A DNA stretch of 52,059 bases from Acidovorax sp. Lineage in GTDB: Bacteria > Pseudomonadota > Gammaproteobacteria > Burkholderiales > Burkholderiaceae_C. The stretch's first letter is position 1; each line of letters opens with the position of its first letter. The stretch lies in NCBI GenBank assembly GCA_030692685.1, contig JAUXZO010000014.1, forward strand, positions 1-52,059, in the 5' to 3' direction. The notes under the pieces are model-generated. The model saw only the letters and a program-made list of their open reading frames with translations, was not told the DNA's origin and ran no database searches. Below, in pieces: positions 25,057 through 35,334 of this stretch. The position numbers were made by a program, and so were the translations under genes.

Positions 25057-25929
25057 GTGAGTTTCAACCCCGATTGCGATCTGTCCGGCACCATTGCGCG
25101 TTTGTTTGTGTACCCCGTCAAGTCCTGTGCGGGCATTGAGGTGCAGGAAGCGCTGTTGACCGACACTGGTCTGGACCTTGACCGGGCCTGGATGGTGGTC
25201 GACGCCCGCGGCATGTTCTTGACCCAGCGCACGTTGCCCCGGATGGCTTTGATTCAGCCCCAACTCAAAACCGATGAAATGGTATTGCGTGCACCCGGCA
25301 TGCTGGCCTTGCACGTGGCCATTGATGCCGTGGAAGCACCGGCTACCGTGACGTTGTGGCGCGACACCGTACCCGCCTGGGACATGGGAGCCGTGGCTGC
25401 GCAGTGGTTCACGGACTTTCTGGGTCAGCCTTGTCGCTTGGTCCGTTTTGACCCTGAGCATCAGCGTTTGTCCAGTATGGAGTGGACCGGAGGCATTGAG
25501 GCACCAAACCAGTTTGCAGACGGTTTCCCGATTCTGGTGGCCAGCGAGGCATCGATGGAAGAACTCAACCGGCGTCTGCTGGCCGCAGGGCACGCGGCGG
25601 TAGGCATTGGCCGGTTTCGACCCAATGTGGTGATTGCCGGTGTGGGCCCACACGACGAAGACCGCGTGGAACTGATCCGCGTCGATGGCGGGGCCGAGGG
25701 GCAAGTCCATTTGCAGCCTGTAAAGCCCTGTGCACGCTGCCCGATCCCCAACATAGACCCGGCAACGGCGGAGACTAACCCCGCGGTGGGCGATATGTTG
25801 CGCATATACCGCGAGGACAAGCGGCTGGATGGCGCCATCACGTTTGGCATGAATGCCATTGTTCGGCAGGGCGCGGGCCAAATGCTGCGTGTGGGCCAGC
25901 GTATCGGTGCCGATTTGCGCTTCGATTGA
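25057..25929 (+). CDS. MOSC-domain protein with beta-barrel N-terminus
   Basis: 290 residues starting at GTG 25057, preceded by a clear GAGGAG at nine bases' distance; an upstream GTG at 25006 lacks such a site. N-terminal MOSC_N beta barrel ([20 protein letters not shown]...[12 protein letters not shown]) and a C-terminal MOSC domain ([11 protein letters not shown]...[21 protein letters not shown]). The conserved cysteine is in KPCARC. This architecture is shared with mARC-type molybdenum enzymes and YcbX, which detoxify N-hydroxylated bases such as 6-hydroxylaminopurine. A 2Fe-2S C-terminal domain as in YcbX is absent, so it would need a separate electron donor. Confidence 0.85.
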   Translation: MSFNPDCDLSGTIARLFVYPVKSCAGIEVQEALLTDTGLDLDRAWMVVDARGMFLTQRTLPRMALIQPQLKTDEMVLRAPGMLALHVAIDAVEAPATVTLWRDTVPAWDMGAVAAQWFTDFLGQPCRLVRFDPEHQRLSSMEWTGGIEAPNQFADGFPILVASEASMEELNRRLLAAGHAAVGIGRFRPNVVIAGVGPHDEDRVELIRVDGGAEGQVHLQPVKPCARCPIPNIDPATAETNPAVGDMLRIYREDKRLDGAITFGMNAIVRQGAGQMLRVGQRIGADLRFD

Positions 25930-26012
25930 CAGCCAAATGGCGTGTTGCTGGGTGCTTGGCGATTGCGCCCGTAAAATCGGCGGTTTGTCTCCGAATTCCA
26001 GAAAGCCCTGCC

Positions 26013-27104
26013 ATGAGCCTCCAATGCGGCATCGTGGGCCTGCCCAACGTCGGCAAGTCCACTCTTTTCAACGCGCTGACCAAGGCTGGCATCGCCGCCG
26101 AAAACTATCCCTTCTGCACCATCGAGCCCAACACGGGTGTGGTCGAGGTGCCTGATCCGCGCCTGCAGCAGCTCGCTGACATCATCACGCCAGAACGCAT
26201 TGTTCCGGCCATTGTTGAGTTTGTTGACATCGCCGGCCTGGTCGCTGGTGCCAGCACGGGCGAAGGCCTTGGCAACAAGTTCTTGGCCCACATCCGTGAG
26301 ACCGATGCCACGGTGAATGTGGTGCGCTGCTTCGAAGACGACAACGTGATCCATGTGGCCGGCAAGGTCGACCCTATCTCCGACATCGAGGTCATCCAGA
26401 CCGAGCTGTGCCTGGCTGATATGGCCACGGTCGAAAAGGCGTTGCACCGCCATACCAAGACGGCTCGCTCGGGCGACAAAGATTCCATCAAGCTGGTTGC
26501 ACTGCTGGAAAAATGCCAAGCCTCGCTCAATGAAAACATTCCGGTGCGTGCGCTCGAATTTAGCAAGGAAGACCTGCCGCTGGTCAAGCAGTTCTCGCTC
26601 ATCACAGCCAAGCCGGCGATGTTTGTTGCCAACGTGTCCGAAGACGGTTTTGAGAACAACCCCTTCCTCGACCGTCTGCGCGAGTACGCGGACAAGCAAG
26701 GCGCCCCAGTGGTAGCCATCTGCGCCAAGATCGAGGCCGAGTTGAGCGAGATGGACGACGAGGACAAAAAAATGTTCCTGGCCGAAATTGGCCAAACCGA
26801 GCCGGGTCTGGACCGCTTGATCCGCGCCGCTTACAAGCTGCTCGGTCTGCAAACCTACTTCACCGCAGGTGTGAAGGAAGTGCGCGCCTGGACGATCCAC
26901 ATCGGCGACACCGGCCCCCAGGCCGCTGGCGTGATTCACGGCGACTTTGAGCGCGGTTTTATCCGCGCGCAAACCATCGCGTTCGATGATTTCATCCAGT
27001 TCAAGGGTGAACAAGGTGCCAAGGATGCGGGCAAGATGCGCGCCGAAGGCAAGGAATATGTGGTCAAGGACGGCGACGTGCTGAACTTCCTCTTCAACGT
27101 CTGA
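26013..27104 (+). CDS. ychF: Redox-regulated ribosome-associated ATPase YchF (OLA1)
   Basis: 363 residues from the ATG 26013 (family start [17 protein letters not shown]); an open frame extends upstream but is not part of the protein. Obg-like fold: G1 [10 protein letters not shown]2 region [11 protein letters not shown]3 DIAGL, and NVSE in place of the GTP-specifying NKxD, which is why the family prefers ATP. A coiled-coil helical domain and a C-terminal TGS domain ([22 protein letters not shown]) follow. Binds ribosomes and modulates stress responses. Terminator 48 bases downstream. Confidence 0.96.
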   Translation: MSLQCGIVGLPNVGKSTLFNALTKAGIAAENYPFCTIEPNTGVVEVPDPRLQQLADIITPERIVPAIVEFVDIAGLVAGASTGEGLGNKFLAHIRETDATVNVVRCFEDDNVIHVAGKVDPISDIEVIQTELCLADMATVEKALHRHTKTARSGDKDSIKLVALLEKCQASLNENIPVRALEFSKEDLPLVKQFSLITAKPAMFVANVSEDGFENNPFLDRLREYADKQGAPVVAICAKIEAELSEMDDEDKKMFLAEIGQTEPGLDRLIRAAYKLLGLQTYFTAGVKEVRAWTIHIGDTGPQAAGVIHGDFERGFIRAQTIAFDDFIQFKGEQGAKDAGKMRAEGKEYVVKDGDVLNFLFNV

Positions 27105-27151
27105 CCCCAGCGGCCCGACCGCGCGGCTGCGCTCGGGCTCACGCCGCAATT

Positions 27152-27186
27152 CCCTGCCCAGCCTCTGGTTGCGCAGGGTTTTTTTT
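27152..27186 (+). terminator. Probable rho-independent terminator of ychF
   Basis: CCCTGC (27152-27157) pairs with GCAGGG (27173-27178) and is directly followed by eight T. Short stem with a 15-nt loop, but position and T-tract fit. Confidence 0.7.
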
Positions 27187-27427
27187 GACCTGTCGCAGTC
27201 TCTGCGTGGATAGTCAGCCACGGCGTGCAAATGAGCCGCTAACCTCGCAGGTTCCGCGTGGTTCCGCGTGGTTCAGCCCGCTGTATGTGCTACTGGAAAA
27301 CACGGAGAGCGAACGTGTCAGTTCTCCGTAAGATGCGCGGGTTTGCCGGCCTCGGGTCACCGTGCCCTGACGCCAAATCATTCGGTAAACAGCCACCCGC
27401 ACAACCCAGGCCGCCGCCTGCCCCTCT
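27187..27427. other. Spacer between ychF terminator and diguanylate cyclase gene
   Basis: No gene recognised. Contains a small tandem duplication (GGTTCCGCGT twice, about 27250-27270). The promoter of the downstream gene must lie here, but I could not single out a convincing -35/-10 pair. Confidence 0.35.
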
Positions 27428-28627
27428 ATGCTCTTTGGACGCAAAAATCCATTTTCGGCCACGGACGCCTTTCCCTTGTCCGACGCCGTCATGGAGTTCG
27501 ACGACTCGTCGTCGGCTGCGGTGCGTCCCGCGCGCCGCGCCCTTGACGGTTTTGGCGCGCGTCCTGCGCCCACCTCGGGCCGAGAGTGGCTGGCGACGAT
27601 GGGGTTGATGGGCCTCTACTGCGGGGCGTTGATCGTTTTCTGGGGGCTGGGCATGGTCGATGCGACCGTGGTCGGGGTGCTGGCGGCCATGATCGTGGTG
27701 GGTTGCGCAGGCTTCTGGATCGTCCTGAACGCCGGCCTGGTTCAGACAATCCGGATGCGGCACCTTAATCTCGCCATTGTTACCGCTGCCTTGGCGGGCA
27801 TGCTGGCTGTGTTTTATCTGGCGCCGGTCACGCAGATTCTTCTCACGCCCTTCGCCTTTGTGGCCATGGCTTACGGCATTTTTACGGTGCCACGGCGCAC
27901 GTTGCTGGCTTTGGCCATCGGCATCTTGCTGGCCTACGCCCTGGTTGTATGGTTGCATTACGCAGAGCAAAACAACGCAGCGTTGCTGCGGCTGGAGGTG
28001 CTGCACCTGTTGGCGCTGGTGGTGTCGCTGCCAGCGTTCATCGTGCTCATGGGCAAGGTGCAGCGGTTGTATCGCAGCCTCTACCAGGCCAGCCGAAAGA
28101 TCAAGAACATCCAGGAAGACGCACAACGCGACACTCTGGTGGGGTGTTTCAACCGACGGTACGTGCTGGCAGCGCTGGACGAACAAAAGCAGCTTGCAGA
28201 CGAAAGCGGTATTCCGCTGTGCTTGGCCGTGCTCGACCTTGATCATTTCAAGCGCATCAATGACGAGTTGGGCCACTTGGGGGGTGACGAGGTGCTGCGC
28301 ACTTTTGCGCGCATCGCACAGAAAGGTGTGCGAGGTGGCGATGTGTTTGGGCGGTACGGTGGCGAAGAGTTCTTGCTGATCTTCCCCGGCACCTCGCTGC
28401 TGCCGGCGCTCAACACCTGCGAACGCATCCGGGCGCAGGTGGAGACACATGCCTGGACTGGGCTTCTCAAAGGGCGCGTCACGGTGTCGATTGGCGTGAC
28501 GCAATATGTAATGGGGGAGTCCGCGCTGGAGTTCTTCTCCCGTGCGGACACGGCCATGTACATGGCCAAGGAAGGTGGGCGCAACCAGGTGGTGGTGGAA
28601 GAGCCCATTTCCAAAGACGACTCCTAG
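27428..28627 (+). CDS. Membrane diguanylate cyclase (GGDEF)
   Basis: 399 residues. An N-terminal cytosolic stretch of about 55 is followed by six hydrophobic helices (about 60-215) forming an integral sensor region. A short coiled coil (RLYRSLYQASRKIKNIQED) leads to a GGDEF domain (about 235-390). The active-site motif is GGEEF at 311-315, and an RxxD inhibitory site (RGGD, 302-305) stands exactly five residues before it, so the enzyme should be active and subject to product inhibition by c-di-GMP. The membrane signal is unknown. ATG 27428 has no strong Shine-Dalgarno; ATG 27491 is an alternative. No EAL domain. Confidence 0.9.
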   Translation: MLFGRKNPFSATDAFPLSDAVMEFDDSSSAAVRPARRALDGFGARPAPTSGREWLATMGLMGLYCGALIVFWGLGMVDATVVGVLAAMIVVGCAGFWIVLNAGLVQTIRMRHLNLAIVTAALAGMLAVFYLAPVTQILLTPFAFVAMAYGIFTVPRRTLLALAIGILLAYALVVWLHYAEQNNAALLRLEVLHLLALVVSLPAFIVLMGKVQRLYRSLYQASRKIKNIQEDAQRDTLVGCFNRRYVLAALDEQKQLADESGIPLCLAVLDLDHFKRINDELGHLGGDEVLRTFARIAQKGVRGGDVFGRYGGEEFLLIFPGTSLLPALNTCERIRAQVETHAWTGLLKGRVTVSIGVTQYVMGESALEFFSRADTAMYMAKEGGRNQVVVEEPISKDDS

Positions 28628-28637
28628 ATAACCCAGC

Positions 28638-28675
28638 CCAGCGCGCAGGCATTTGTGTAGCAACAACCGCGCTGG
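28638..28675. terminator. Possible hairpin terminator between convergent genes
   Basis: CCAGCGCG / CGCGCTGG, 8-bp perfect stem with a 22-nt loop in the 87-bp spacer between the cyclase stop and the yqaA-like stop. No U-tract, so termination efficiency is doubtful. Confidence 0.35.
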
Positions 28676-28714
28676 TTGCCATCCCTGCGCGACCCTGTCT
28701 TGGATTGGCGGCTA

Positions 28715-29206
28715 CTACACCGCCAGATGCCCTGGCATGAAATACAGCAGCACACTGGTCATGATCAGGTAGCGAAAAAACTTGCCCACTGCCATGTAGG
28801 CCAGGCAGGGCCAGAACGGCAGCTTCAGCCAGCCTGCCACGGCGCACAGCGGGTCGCCCACCACCGGTAGCCAACTGAGCAGGCAGGCCCTGGCGCCAAA
28901 ACGTTTGAGCCAGCTGAGCGCCCGCCCATCGGCCTGATAGCCACGGGCCTTGTCCACCACCTTGTGGGCCCCCAGGCCCATCCACCAGCTCACGCCGCCG
29001 CCCAAGGTGTTGGCCACCGTGGCGACAAGGATGGCGGGCCAGAAGAGTTCGGGATTGATTTTGATGAGCCCGAACACGGCGGGCTCCGAGCCCAGCGGCA
29101 GCAGCGTGGCCGAGATGAACGACACGACAAAAACCGTGCTCAGGCCAAACTGCGGCAGCGCCAGCCACTCCAGCAGCTGGTGCATCCATATTTCCCAGAT
29201 TTCCAT
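28715..29206 (-). CDS. yqaA: YqaA-family inner-membrane protein (DedA-like)
   Basis: 163 residues, four or five membrane segments. The conserved segment is FISATLLPLGSEPAVFGLIKIN, followed by NTLGGGVSWWMGLGAHK and RFGARACLLSWLPVVGDPLCAVAGWLKLPF; the G-x-W-Lx-P-x-x-G-D-P-L region is the hallmark of the YqaA/SNARE-associated (DedA-related) family. DedA proteins act in lipid carrier or phospholipid flipping; YqaA itself is uncharacterised. The ATG at 29206 has no Shine-Dalgarno, while ATG 29185 (MHQLLEW) has GGGAA just upstream and may be the true start. Confidence 0.85.
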   Translation of the reverse strand: MEIWEIWMHQLLEWLALPQFGLSTVFVVSFISATLLPLGSEPAVFGLIKINPELFWPAILVATVANTLGGGVSWWMGLGAHKVVDKARGYQADGRALSWLKRFGARACLLSWLPVVGDPLCAVAGWLKLPFWPCLAYMAVGKFFRYLIMTSVLLYFMPGHLAV

Positions 29207-29356
29207 AAGCGGCGAGTTTAGGCCCGGGCAGCAGGCGGTTGGGATGCAAAGGGAACTGTCCTACACCGGTCTGCGGTATGCGCGCATGGCACAGGCCCGA
29301 GGGTATTTGTATCGTAAAGCAACAACACCTTCATACAAACCACCGGGAGGTCCCCC

Positions 29357-29959
29357 ATGTTCTTCGCCCCTCACCACACTGCTTCTCAGAACGCCGCCGC
29401 CGCGCAAAGCACAGGCACTTCCCCTGCCCGCGTCCCGCGGACGGCACGCGGCGGGGCCGTGGTGGTCGCGTTGTTACTGGCGGCCTGCTCGCACAGTCCC
29501 CAAGCGGCCGTGGCAACCCTTGGTGCGGGCGAGGTGCAGGCGGTCAACAGCAGCGGCGCTCCCGGGTGCCGCGAAACACCTGCGGCGCGTGCCGCGTTGC
29601 AGAACATCAGCCGCGAGTTGAAGGCTCAGGGCATGGCGCTCAAGGCCCAGTGCCAGGTGGCGAGCGGTGGTTGGGTCGTTCAAGTGCAAGTGACCGACGG
29701 CGTAAAGGCCAGCACGGTGGTGCGGGGGCCACTGGCTGACGGGCACGATGTGGACATGGGCACACCCGCCGGGGTGCGGCTGGCAGGCGCACCCGCTGCG
29801 GCCGATGGTTTTTCGCCCGATGTGCAGCACAACCGCCAGTGGCTGCACACGCTGATGGCGCGCCACCAGTTTGACAACCTGCCAGACGCCTGGTGGCATT
29901 TTGCGCAGCGGGGAACGGCGCCAGCGCAGGCCGACGAAACAGATCTCGCTGCCCGCTAA
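29357..29959 (+). CDS. Lipoprotein with degenerate VanX-like (M15D dipeptidase) C-terminus
   Basis: 200 residues; ATG with a good GGGAGGT ribosome site. A long Ala/Arg-rich leader precedes a lipobox (VVVALLLAAC, Cys44). The C-terminal part resembles the end of D-Ala-D-Ala dipeptidases: VDMGTP (132-137) then NRQWLHTLMARHQFDNLPDAWWHF (159-182), against NRRRLRSIM...EWWHY in VanX as I recall it. The zinc histidine is kept (His181), but the catalytic Glu just before WWH is Ala178, and the upstream SxHxxGxAxD zinc motif of VanX is missing. So it is probably not an active peptidase; it may bind peptidoglycan peptides or be a decayed enzyme. Preceded and followed by genes of other function. Confidence 0.65.
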   Translation: MFFAPHHTASQNAAAAQSTGTSPARVPRTARGGAVVVALLLAACSHSPQAAVATLGAGEVQAVNSSGAPGCRETPAARAALQNISRELKAQGMALKAQCQVASGGWVVQVQVTDGVKASTVVRGPLADGHDVDMGTPAGVRLAGAPAAADGFSPDVQHNRQWLHTLMARHQFDNLPDAWWHFAQRGTAPAQADETDLAAR

Positions 29960-30058
29960 GGCCTTCCGGGCGAGGGCCGCAGTTCTCTTAAATTAAAGAC
30001 TGCAGGGCGGTGACAGGTAAGGGCGAATGGGCATGGATCTCAGCTTGCAAAACATTTC

Positions 30059-30081
30059 AACTGCTGAAATTTTGAGCAGTT
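30059..30081. promoter_or_regulatory. Palindrome in the dusB-fis promoter region
   Basis: AACTGCT-GAAATTTTG-AGCAGTT, a perfect 7-bp inverted repeat ending where a candidate -10 (TACAAT, 30081-30086) begins, 55 bp before the dusB ATG. Placement suggests an operator on the dusB-fis promoter; the -35 is not clear. Confidence 0.4.
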
Positions 30082-30135
30082 ACAATCCTGCCTCCTTTTT
30101 CAGCAATCGCTGCTGCCCCCATCTCGCCCCTTTTC

Positions 30136-31182
30136 ATGCACATCGGCCACATTCCTTTGGCGAACCGGTTGTTCGTAGCCCCGATGGCGGGCGTCACCGA
30201 CCGGCCGTTTCGCCAGCTGTGCAAGGCGCTGGGTGCGGGCTATGCGGTGAGCGAGATGGTGACCTCGCGCAAGGACTTGTGGAACAGCCTCAAGACCTCG
30301 CGCCGGGCCAACCATGACGGGGAGCCGGGGCCCATTGCCGTGCAGATCGCTGGCACTGATGCACCCATGATGGCCGAGGCCGCTGTCTACAACGTGGAAC
30401 GCGGCGCGCAGATCATCGACATCAACATGGGCTGCCCGGCCAAGAAGGTGTGCAACAAGTGGGCGGGCTCGGCCCTGATGCAGAACGAAACCTTGGCGGT
30501 GGAAATTGCCGCTGCTGTGGTGGAGGCCTGTGCGCCCTACAACGTTCCCGTCACGCTGAAGATGCGCACCGGCTGGTGTCAGGAGCACAAGAACGCCGTC
30601 GCTCTCGCGCGGCAGTTCGAGTCGGTCGGCATCCAGATGCTGACCGTGCACGGCCGCACGCGCGAGCAGGGCTACAAGGGCTTTGCGGAGTACGACACCA
30701 TTGCCGCCGTTAAGGCCGCAGTGAACGTGCCTGTGGTGGCCAACGGCGACATCACCACGCCCGAAAAGGCGCGTGACGTGCTGGCCGCCACCGGGGCCGA
30801 CGCCATCATGATCGGCCGCGCGGCCCAGGGACGCCCCTGGATCTTTCGCGAGATCGGCCACTTTCTGGCCACGGGCGAACACCTGGCCCCACCGCTGGTG
30901 GCCGAGGTGCGCCGCCTGCTGCTGGACCACCTGCACGACCATTACAGCCTGTATGGCGAGCTGACCGGCGTGCGCAGCGCACGCAAGCACATTGCGTGGT
31001 ACCTGCGCGCGCTGCCCGGTGGCGAGGAGCTGAGGGCACACATCAATACGATCGAAGACTGCAACACGCAGTGGCAGGCCGTGGCCGACTATCTGGATGC
31101 GCTCGCGCAACAGATGGATCGGCTGCCCGCTGCCAGTGGTGTGGATGCAGAACCAGAAGAACAAGAGGGATTGGCTGCATGA
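30136..31182 (+). CDS. dusB: tRNA-dihydrouridine synthase DusB
   Basis: 348 residues. FMN-dependent reductase that makes dihydrouridine in the D-loop of tRNAs. TIM-barrel start APMAGVTDRPFRQLC, catalytic cysteine loop INMGCPAKKVCNKWAGSALM, FMN-phosphate region NGDITTPEKARDVLAATGADAIMIGRAAQGRPWIF, and a C-terminal helical domain. Family member length. It is the first gene of the classic dusB-fis operon; the fis ATG overlaps its TGA. Confidence 0.95.
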   Translation: MHIGHIPLANRLFVAPMAGVTDRPFRQLCKALGAGYAVSEMVTSRKDLWNSLKTSRRANHDGEPGPIAVQIAGTDAPMMAEAAVYNVERGAQIIDINMGCPAKKVCNKWAGSALMQNETLAVEIAAAVVEACAPYNVPVTLKMRTGWCQEHKNAVALARQFESVGIQMLTVHGRTREQGYKGFAEYDTIAAVKAAVNVPVVANGDITTPEKARDVLAATGADAIMIGRAAQGRPWIFREIGHFLATGEHLAPPLVAEVRRLLLDHLHDHYSLYGELTGVRSARKHIAWYLRALPGGEELRAHINTIEDCNTQWQAVADYLDALAQQMDRLPAASGVDAEPEEQEGLAA

Positions 31183-31412
31183 GCAAGAAACACATAGAAG
31201 AATGCGTGCGCGAGAGCCTGCAAGGCTACTTTCGTGACCTGGGCGGCGAGACCCCTGACGGCATGTACGACATGCTCGTGCGCGTGGTCGAAAAGCCGCT
31301 GCTCGAAGTGGTGATGACCCAGGCCGACAACAACCAGTCGCGCGCCGCCGAATGGCTGGGCCTGAACCGCAACACGCTGCGCAAGAAGCTCGTCGAGCAC
31401 AAGTTGCTCTGA
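31179..31412 (+). CDS. fis: DNA-binding protein Fis
   Basis: 77 residues, ATG overlapping the dusB stop (ATGA). Nucleoid-associated homodimer that bends DNA and stimulates rRNA promoters. The N-terminal dimer segment (ECVRESLQGYFRDLGGETPDGMYDMLVRVVEKPLLEVVM) and C-terminal HTH (NNQSRAAEWLGLNRNTLRKKL) are typical. It is shorter than E. coli Fis (98) at the N-terminus, lacking most of the beta-hairpin arms that touch Hin/Gin recombinases; this is normal for betaproteobacterial Fis. Confidence 0.96.
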   Translation: MSKKHIEECVRESLQGYFRDLGGETPDGMYDMLVRVVEKPLLEVVMTQADNNQSRAAEWLGLNRNTLRKKLVEHKLL

Positions 31413-31424
31413 CGTGACGGTGTT

Positions 31425-31486
31425 GATTGCTACTTAATTTATAGCTACTAGCGCATTCTGGATAAGCGCTAGAGCCTGTTTTTATT
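31425..31486. repeat. Comamonadaceae-type intergenic repeat, copy R3
   Basis: TTTATAGCTACTAGCGCATTCTGGATAAGCGCTAGAGCCTGTTTTTA: two CTAGCGC-type arms in inverted order, the reverse orientation of R5. It fills the fis-purH spacer and could fold into a hairpin. Confidence 0.7.
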
Positions 31487-31507
31487 CAAACTCTCCCCAC
31501 CCACACC

Positions 31508-33121
31508 ATGAACGCACTTCTCTCCGTCTCCGACAAGACCGGCATCGTCGAATTTGCCCAGGCGCTGCACGCGCTGGGCATCAAGCTCTTGTCCACCGGC
31601 GGCACCGCCAAGCTGCTGGCCGACAAGGGCCTGCCCGTGACGGAAGTGGCCGAAGTCACCCAGTTCCCCGAGATGCTGGACGGCCGCGTGAAAACACTGC
31701 ACCCCAAGGTGCACGGCGGCCTGCTGGCCCGCCGCGAGCTGCCCGAACACATGGCGGCCCTGAAGGAACACGGCATCGACACCATCGACCTGCTGGTGGT
31801 CAACCTCTATCCCTTTGAAGCCACTGTGGCCAAGGCCGGTTGCACGCTGGCCGATGCCATCGAGAACATCGACATCGGCGGCCCCGCCATGGTGCGCAGC
31901 GCTGCCAAGAACTGGAAGGACGTGGGCGTGATCACCTCGGCCGACCAGTACGAGGCGGTGCTGGCTGAACTGAAGGCGGGCGGCAAGCTCAGCGACAAGC
32001 TGCGTTTTGCGCTGTCGGTAGCGGCGTTCAACCGCATTGCTCAGTACGACGGCGCCATCAGCGACTACTTGTCTTCGGTGACGTTTGAGGAAGAAAAACT
32101 CTCGGAAACCTACGTTCCCACACGCGCTCAGTTCGCTGGCCAGAGCAACGGCATCTTCACCAAGGTGCAAGACCTGCGTTACGGCGAGAACAGCCACCAG
32201 CAAGCCGCGTTGTACCGCGACCTGCACCCCGCGCCCGGCTCGTTGGTCACGGGCGTGCAGCTGCAGGGCAAGGAGCTGAGCTACAACAACATCGCCGACG
32301 CCGACGCCGCGTGGGAATGCGTGAAGAGCTTTGAGGCAGCCGCCTGCGTCATCGTGAAACACGCCAACCCCTGCGGCGTGGCCGTGGGCCTGGATGCGCT
32401 GGACAGCTACAGCAAGGCCTTCCAGACCGACCCCACCAGCGCGTTCGGCGGCATCATCGCCTTCAACCGCACGGTGGACGGTAACGCCGCGCAGCAGATT
32501 TCCAAGCAGTTTGTCGAAGTGCTGATGGCGCCCGACTTCACGGCCGAGGCGCTCGATGTATTCAAGGCCAAGGCCAATGTGCGCCTGCTCAAGATCGCGC
32601 TGCCGCCCCACGCCAGCAAGACCGAAAAGCTTACCGACTGGCAGCGTGGCCGCAATGCCATGGACACCAAGCGCATCGGATCAGGCCTGCTGCTGCAGAC
32701 AGCCGACAACCACGAGCTGTCGCTCATGGACCTGAGGGTCGTGACGCAAAAGCAGCCTACGCTCGAAGAGATGGAAGACCTGCTGTTCGCCTGGAAGGTC
32801 GCCAAGTACGTCAAGAGCAACGCCATCGTCTTCTGCAAAGGTGGCATGACGATGGGCGTAGGTGCTGGCCAGATGAGTCGCCTGGACTCGGCCCGCATCG
32901 CCCGCATCAAGGCGGGGCACGCCAACCTGAGCCTGCAAGGCACCGTGGTGGCCAGTGATGCGTTCTTCCCCTTCCGCGACGGCCTCGATGTGGTGGTGGA
33001 TGCAGGCGCCACCTGCGTGATTCAGCCCGGTGGTTCGATGCGCGACAACGAAGTGATCGATGCCGCCAACGAGCGCGGCGTGGCCATGGTGTTCAGTGGC
33101 GTGCGCCACTTCCGCCACTGA
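31508..33121 (+). CDS. purH: Bifunctional AICAR transformylase / IMP cyclohydrolase PurH
   Basis: 537 residues. Catalyses the last two steps of IMP synthesis: formylation of AICAR and ring closure. N-terminal MGS-like cyclohydrolase domain ([37 protein letters not shown]) to about residue 200. The transformylase domain follows ([27 protein letters not shown], catalytic Lys-His, and the C-terminal [33 protein letters not shown]). Full length. Separated from fis by repeat R3, so probably has its own promoter. A hairpin (33123-33158) follows directly. Confidence 0.97.
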   Translation: MNALLSVSDKTGIVEFAQALHALGIKLLSTGGTAKLLADKGLPVTEVAEVTQFPEMLDGRVKTLHPKVHGGLLARRELPEHMAALKEHGIDTIDLLVVNLYPFEATVAKAGCTLADAIENIDIGGPAMVRSAAKNWKDVGVITSADQYEAVLAELKAGGKLSDKLRFALSVAAFNRIAQYDGAISDYLSSVTFEEEKLSETYVPTRAQFAGQSNGIFTKVQDLRYGENSHQQAALYRDLHPAPGSLVTGVQLQGKELSYNNIADADAAWECVKSFEAAACVIVKHANPCGVAVGLDALDSYSKAFQTDPTSAFGGIIAFNRTVDGNAAQQISKQFVEVLMAPDFTAEALDVFKAKANVRLLKIALPPHASKTEKLTDWQRGRNAMDTKRIGSGLLLQTADNHELSLMDLRVVTQKQPTLEEMEDLLFAWKVAKYVKSNAIVFCKGGMTMGVGAGQMSRLDSARIARIKAGHANLSLQGTVVASDAFFPFRDGLDVVVDAGATCVIQPGGSMRDNEVIDAANERGVAMVFSGVRHFRH

Positions 33122-33122
33122 T

Positions 33123-33158
33123 CAACAGGCGATGGGCTTGGCAATGCTGCGCCTGTTG
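33123..33158 (+). terminator. Hairpin after purH, possible terminator
   Basis: CAACAGGCG (33123-33131) pairs perfectly with CGCCTGTTG (33150-33158), 18-nt loop, just after the purH stop. No U-tract follows. Confidence 0.4.
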
Positions 33159-33183
33159 CTGTGCAGTCCGCTGAACCGACGCG

Positions 33184-33684
33184 ATGATCCAGCCTCCTTC
33201 TCACGATGATCCAGACACTCGCCGCCCGCGCTGGTTGGCGTGGGCCATCGGCGTGCTGGCGGTTTGCATAGCGTTGGGCATGGTCAACCTGGCTTGGCTC
33301 ATGCTCACCGGGGCGCTCGGGCCCACGGTAGAAAAGGACACGGCTGCACCCGCTGATACGGCGAGCGCACCTGCAAGTGTCACCACAACCGCTTTGCCGT
33401 TGCCTGCAACCGCTAGCAGCTGCTTGCGTTGTCATGGCGTCGAACGTCCTTATGTCGGGCCCGCCTTCGTGCGCATTGCCGAACGCTACCGTGACCGGAC
33501 GGACGCGCATCCGTATCTGGCGGGCAAGATTGTGAATGGCAGCGTTGGCGAGTGGGGCCGCGTCATCATGCCGCGCCAGGTGGGCGTCGCAGACGCGACG
33601 GCGCGTGATCTGGCCGCCTGGATCATGCAGCTTGCACCGTCGGCTGCTTCTGGCGCGCCAGACGATACCCAAAGCAAGCCCTAA
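33184..33684 (+). CDS. Membrane-anchored c-type cytochrome
   Basis: 166 residues. An N-terminal uncleaved-type helix (WLAWAIGVLAVCIALGMVNLAWLML, about 18-42) anchors it with a periplasmic Ala/Thr/Pro linker. A class I cytochrome domain follows: heme motif C80-L-R-C83-H84, GPAFVRIAERY, KIVNGSVGEWGRVIMP with Met129 as the likely sixth ligand. The pattern resembles cytochrome c551/c552-type electron carriers. Ends in a short Ser/Gln/Lys tail with repeated AAGCAAGCCC-like bases running into the spacer. Redox partners are not evident nearby. Confidence 0.85.
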   Translation: MIQPPSHDDPDTRRPRWLAWAIGVLAVCIALGMVNLAWLMLTGALGPTVEKDTAAPADTASAPASVTTTALPLPATASSCLRCHGVERPYVGPAFVRIAERYRDRTDAHPYLAGKIVNGSVGEWGRVIMPRQVGVADATARDLAAWIMQLAPSAASGAPDDTQSKP

Positions 33685-33794
33685 AGCAAGCCCCAGAGCA
33701 ATCCCGCCGACGGCGCCGCAGCGCGGTAGCTCGCGCGGCCCTTCATTGACTGCGCGGGCGAGCGCTGTTTCAAATACGCTTCGACGGAGTCGAT

Positions 33795-33862
33795 TTGAAG
33801 CCTTTTCAGGCGCTAGCGCTTGCGTATCAAGCGCTAGAAGCTATGGTTTTTGATGTGTTTGT
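33795..33862. repeat. Comamonadaceae-type intergenic repeat, copy R4
   Basis: Core GGCGCTAGCGCTTGCGTATCAAGCGCTAGAAGCTATGGTTTTTGAT. The two AGCGCTAG arms are inverted and could fold into a hairpin between the convergent cytochrome and pobA genes, perhaps acting as a terminator. Confidence 0.7.
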
Positions 33863-33882
33863 AGCGGCTTATGCTGTCCGCC

Positions 33883-35217
<1,335 letters not shown>

Positions 35218-35334
35218 TCATGACTGCGGGTCATGTATTTGCGGTTCATCGCCACCGTGCGTCACCCTCGGGCCGCCAGTGCGCCGTCGCCGCGCTGCAG
35301 CGTTCACAGCCCGTCATAAGGAGCAGCAACGCCC

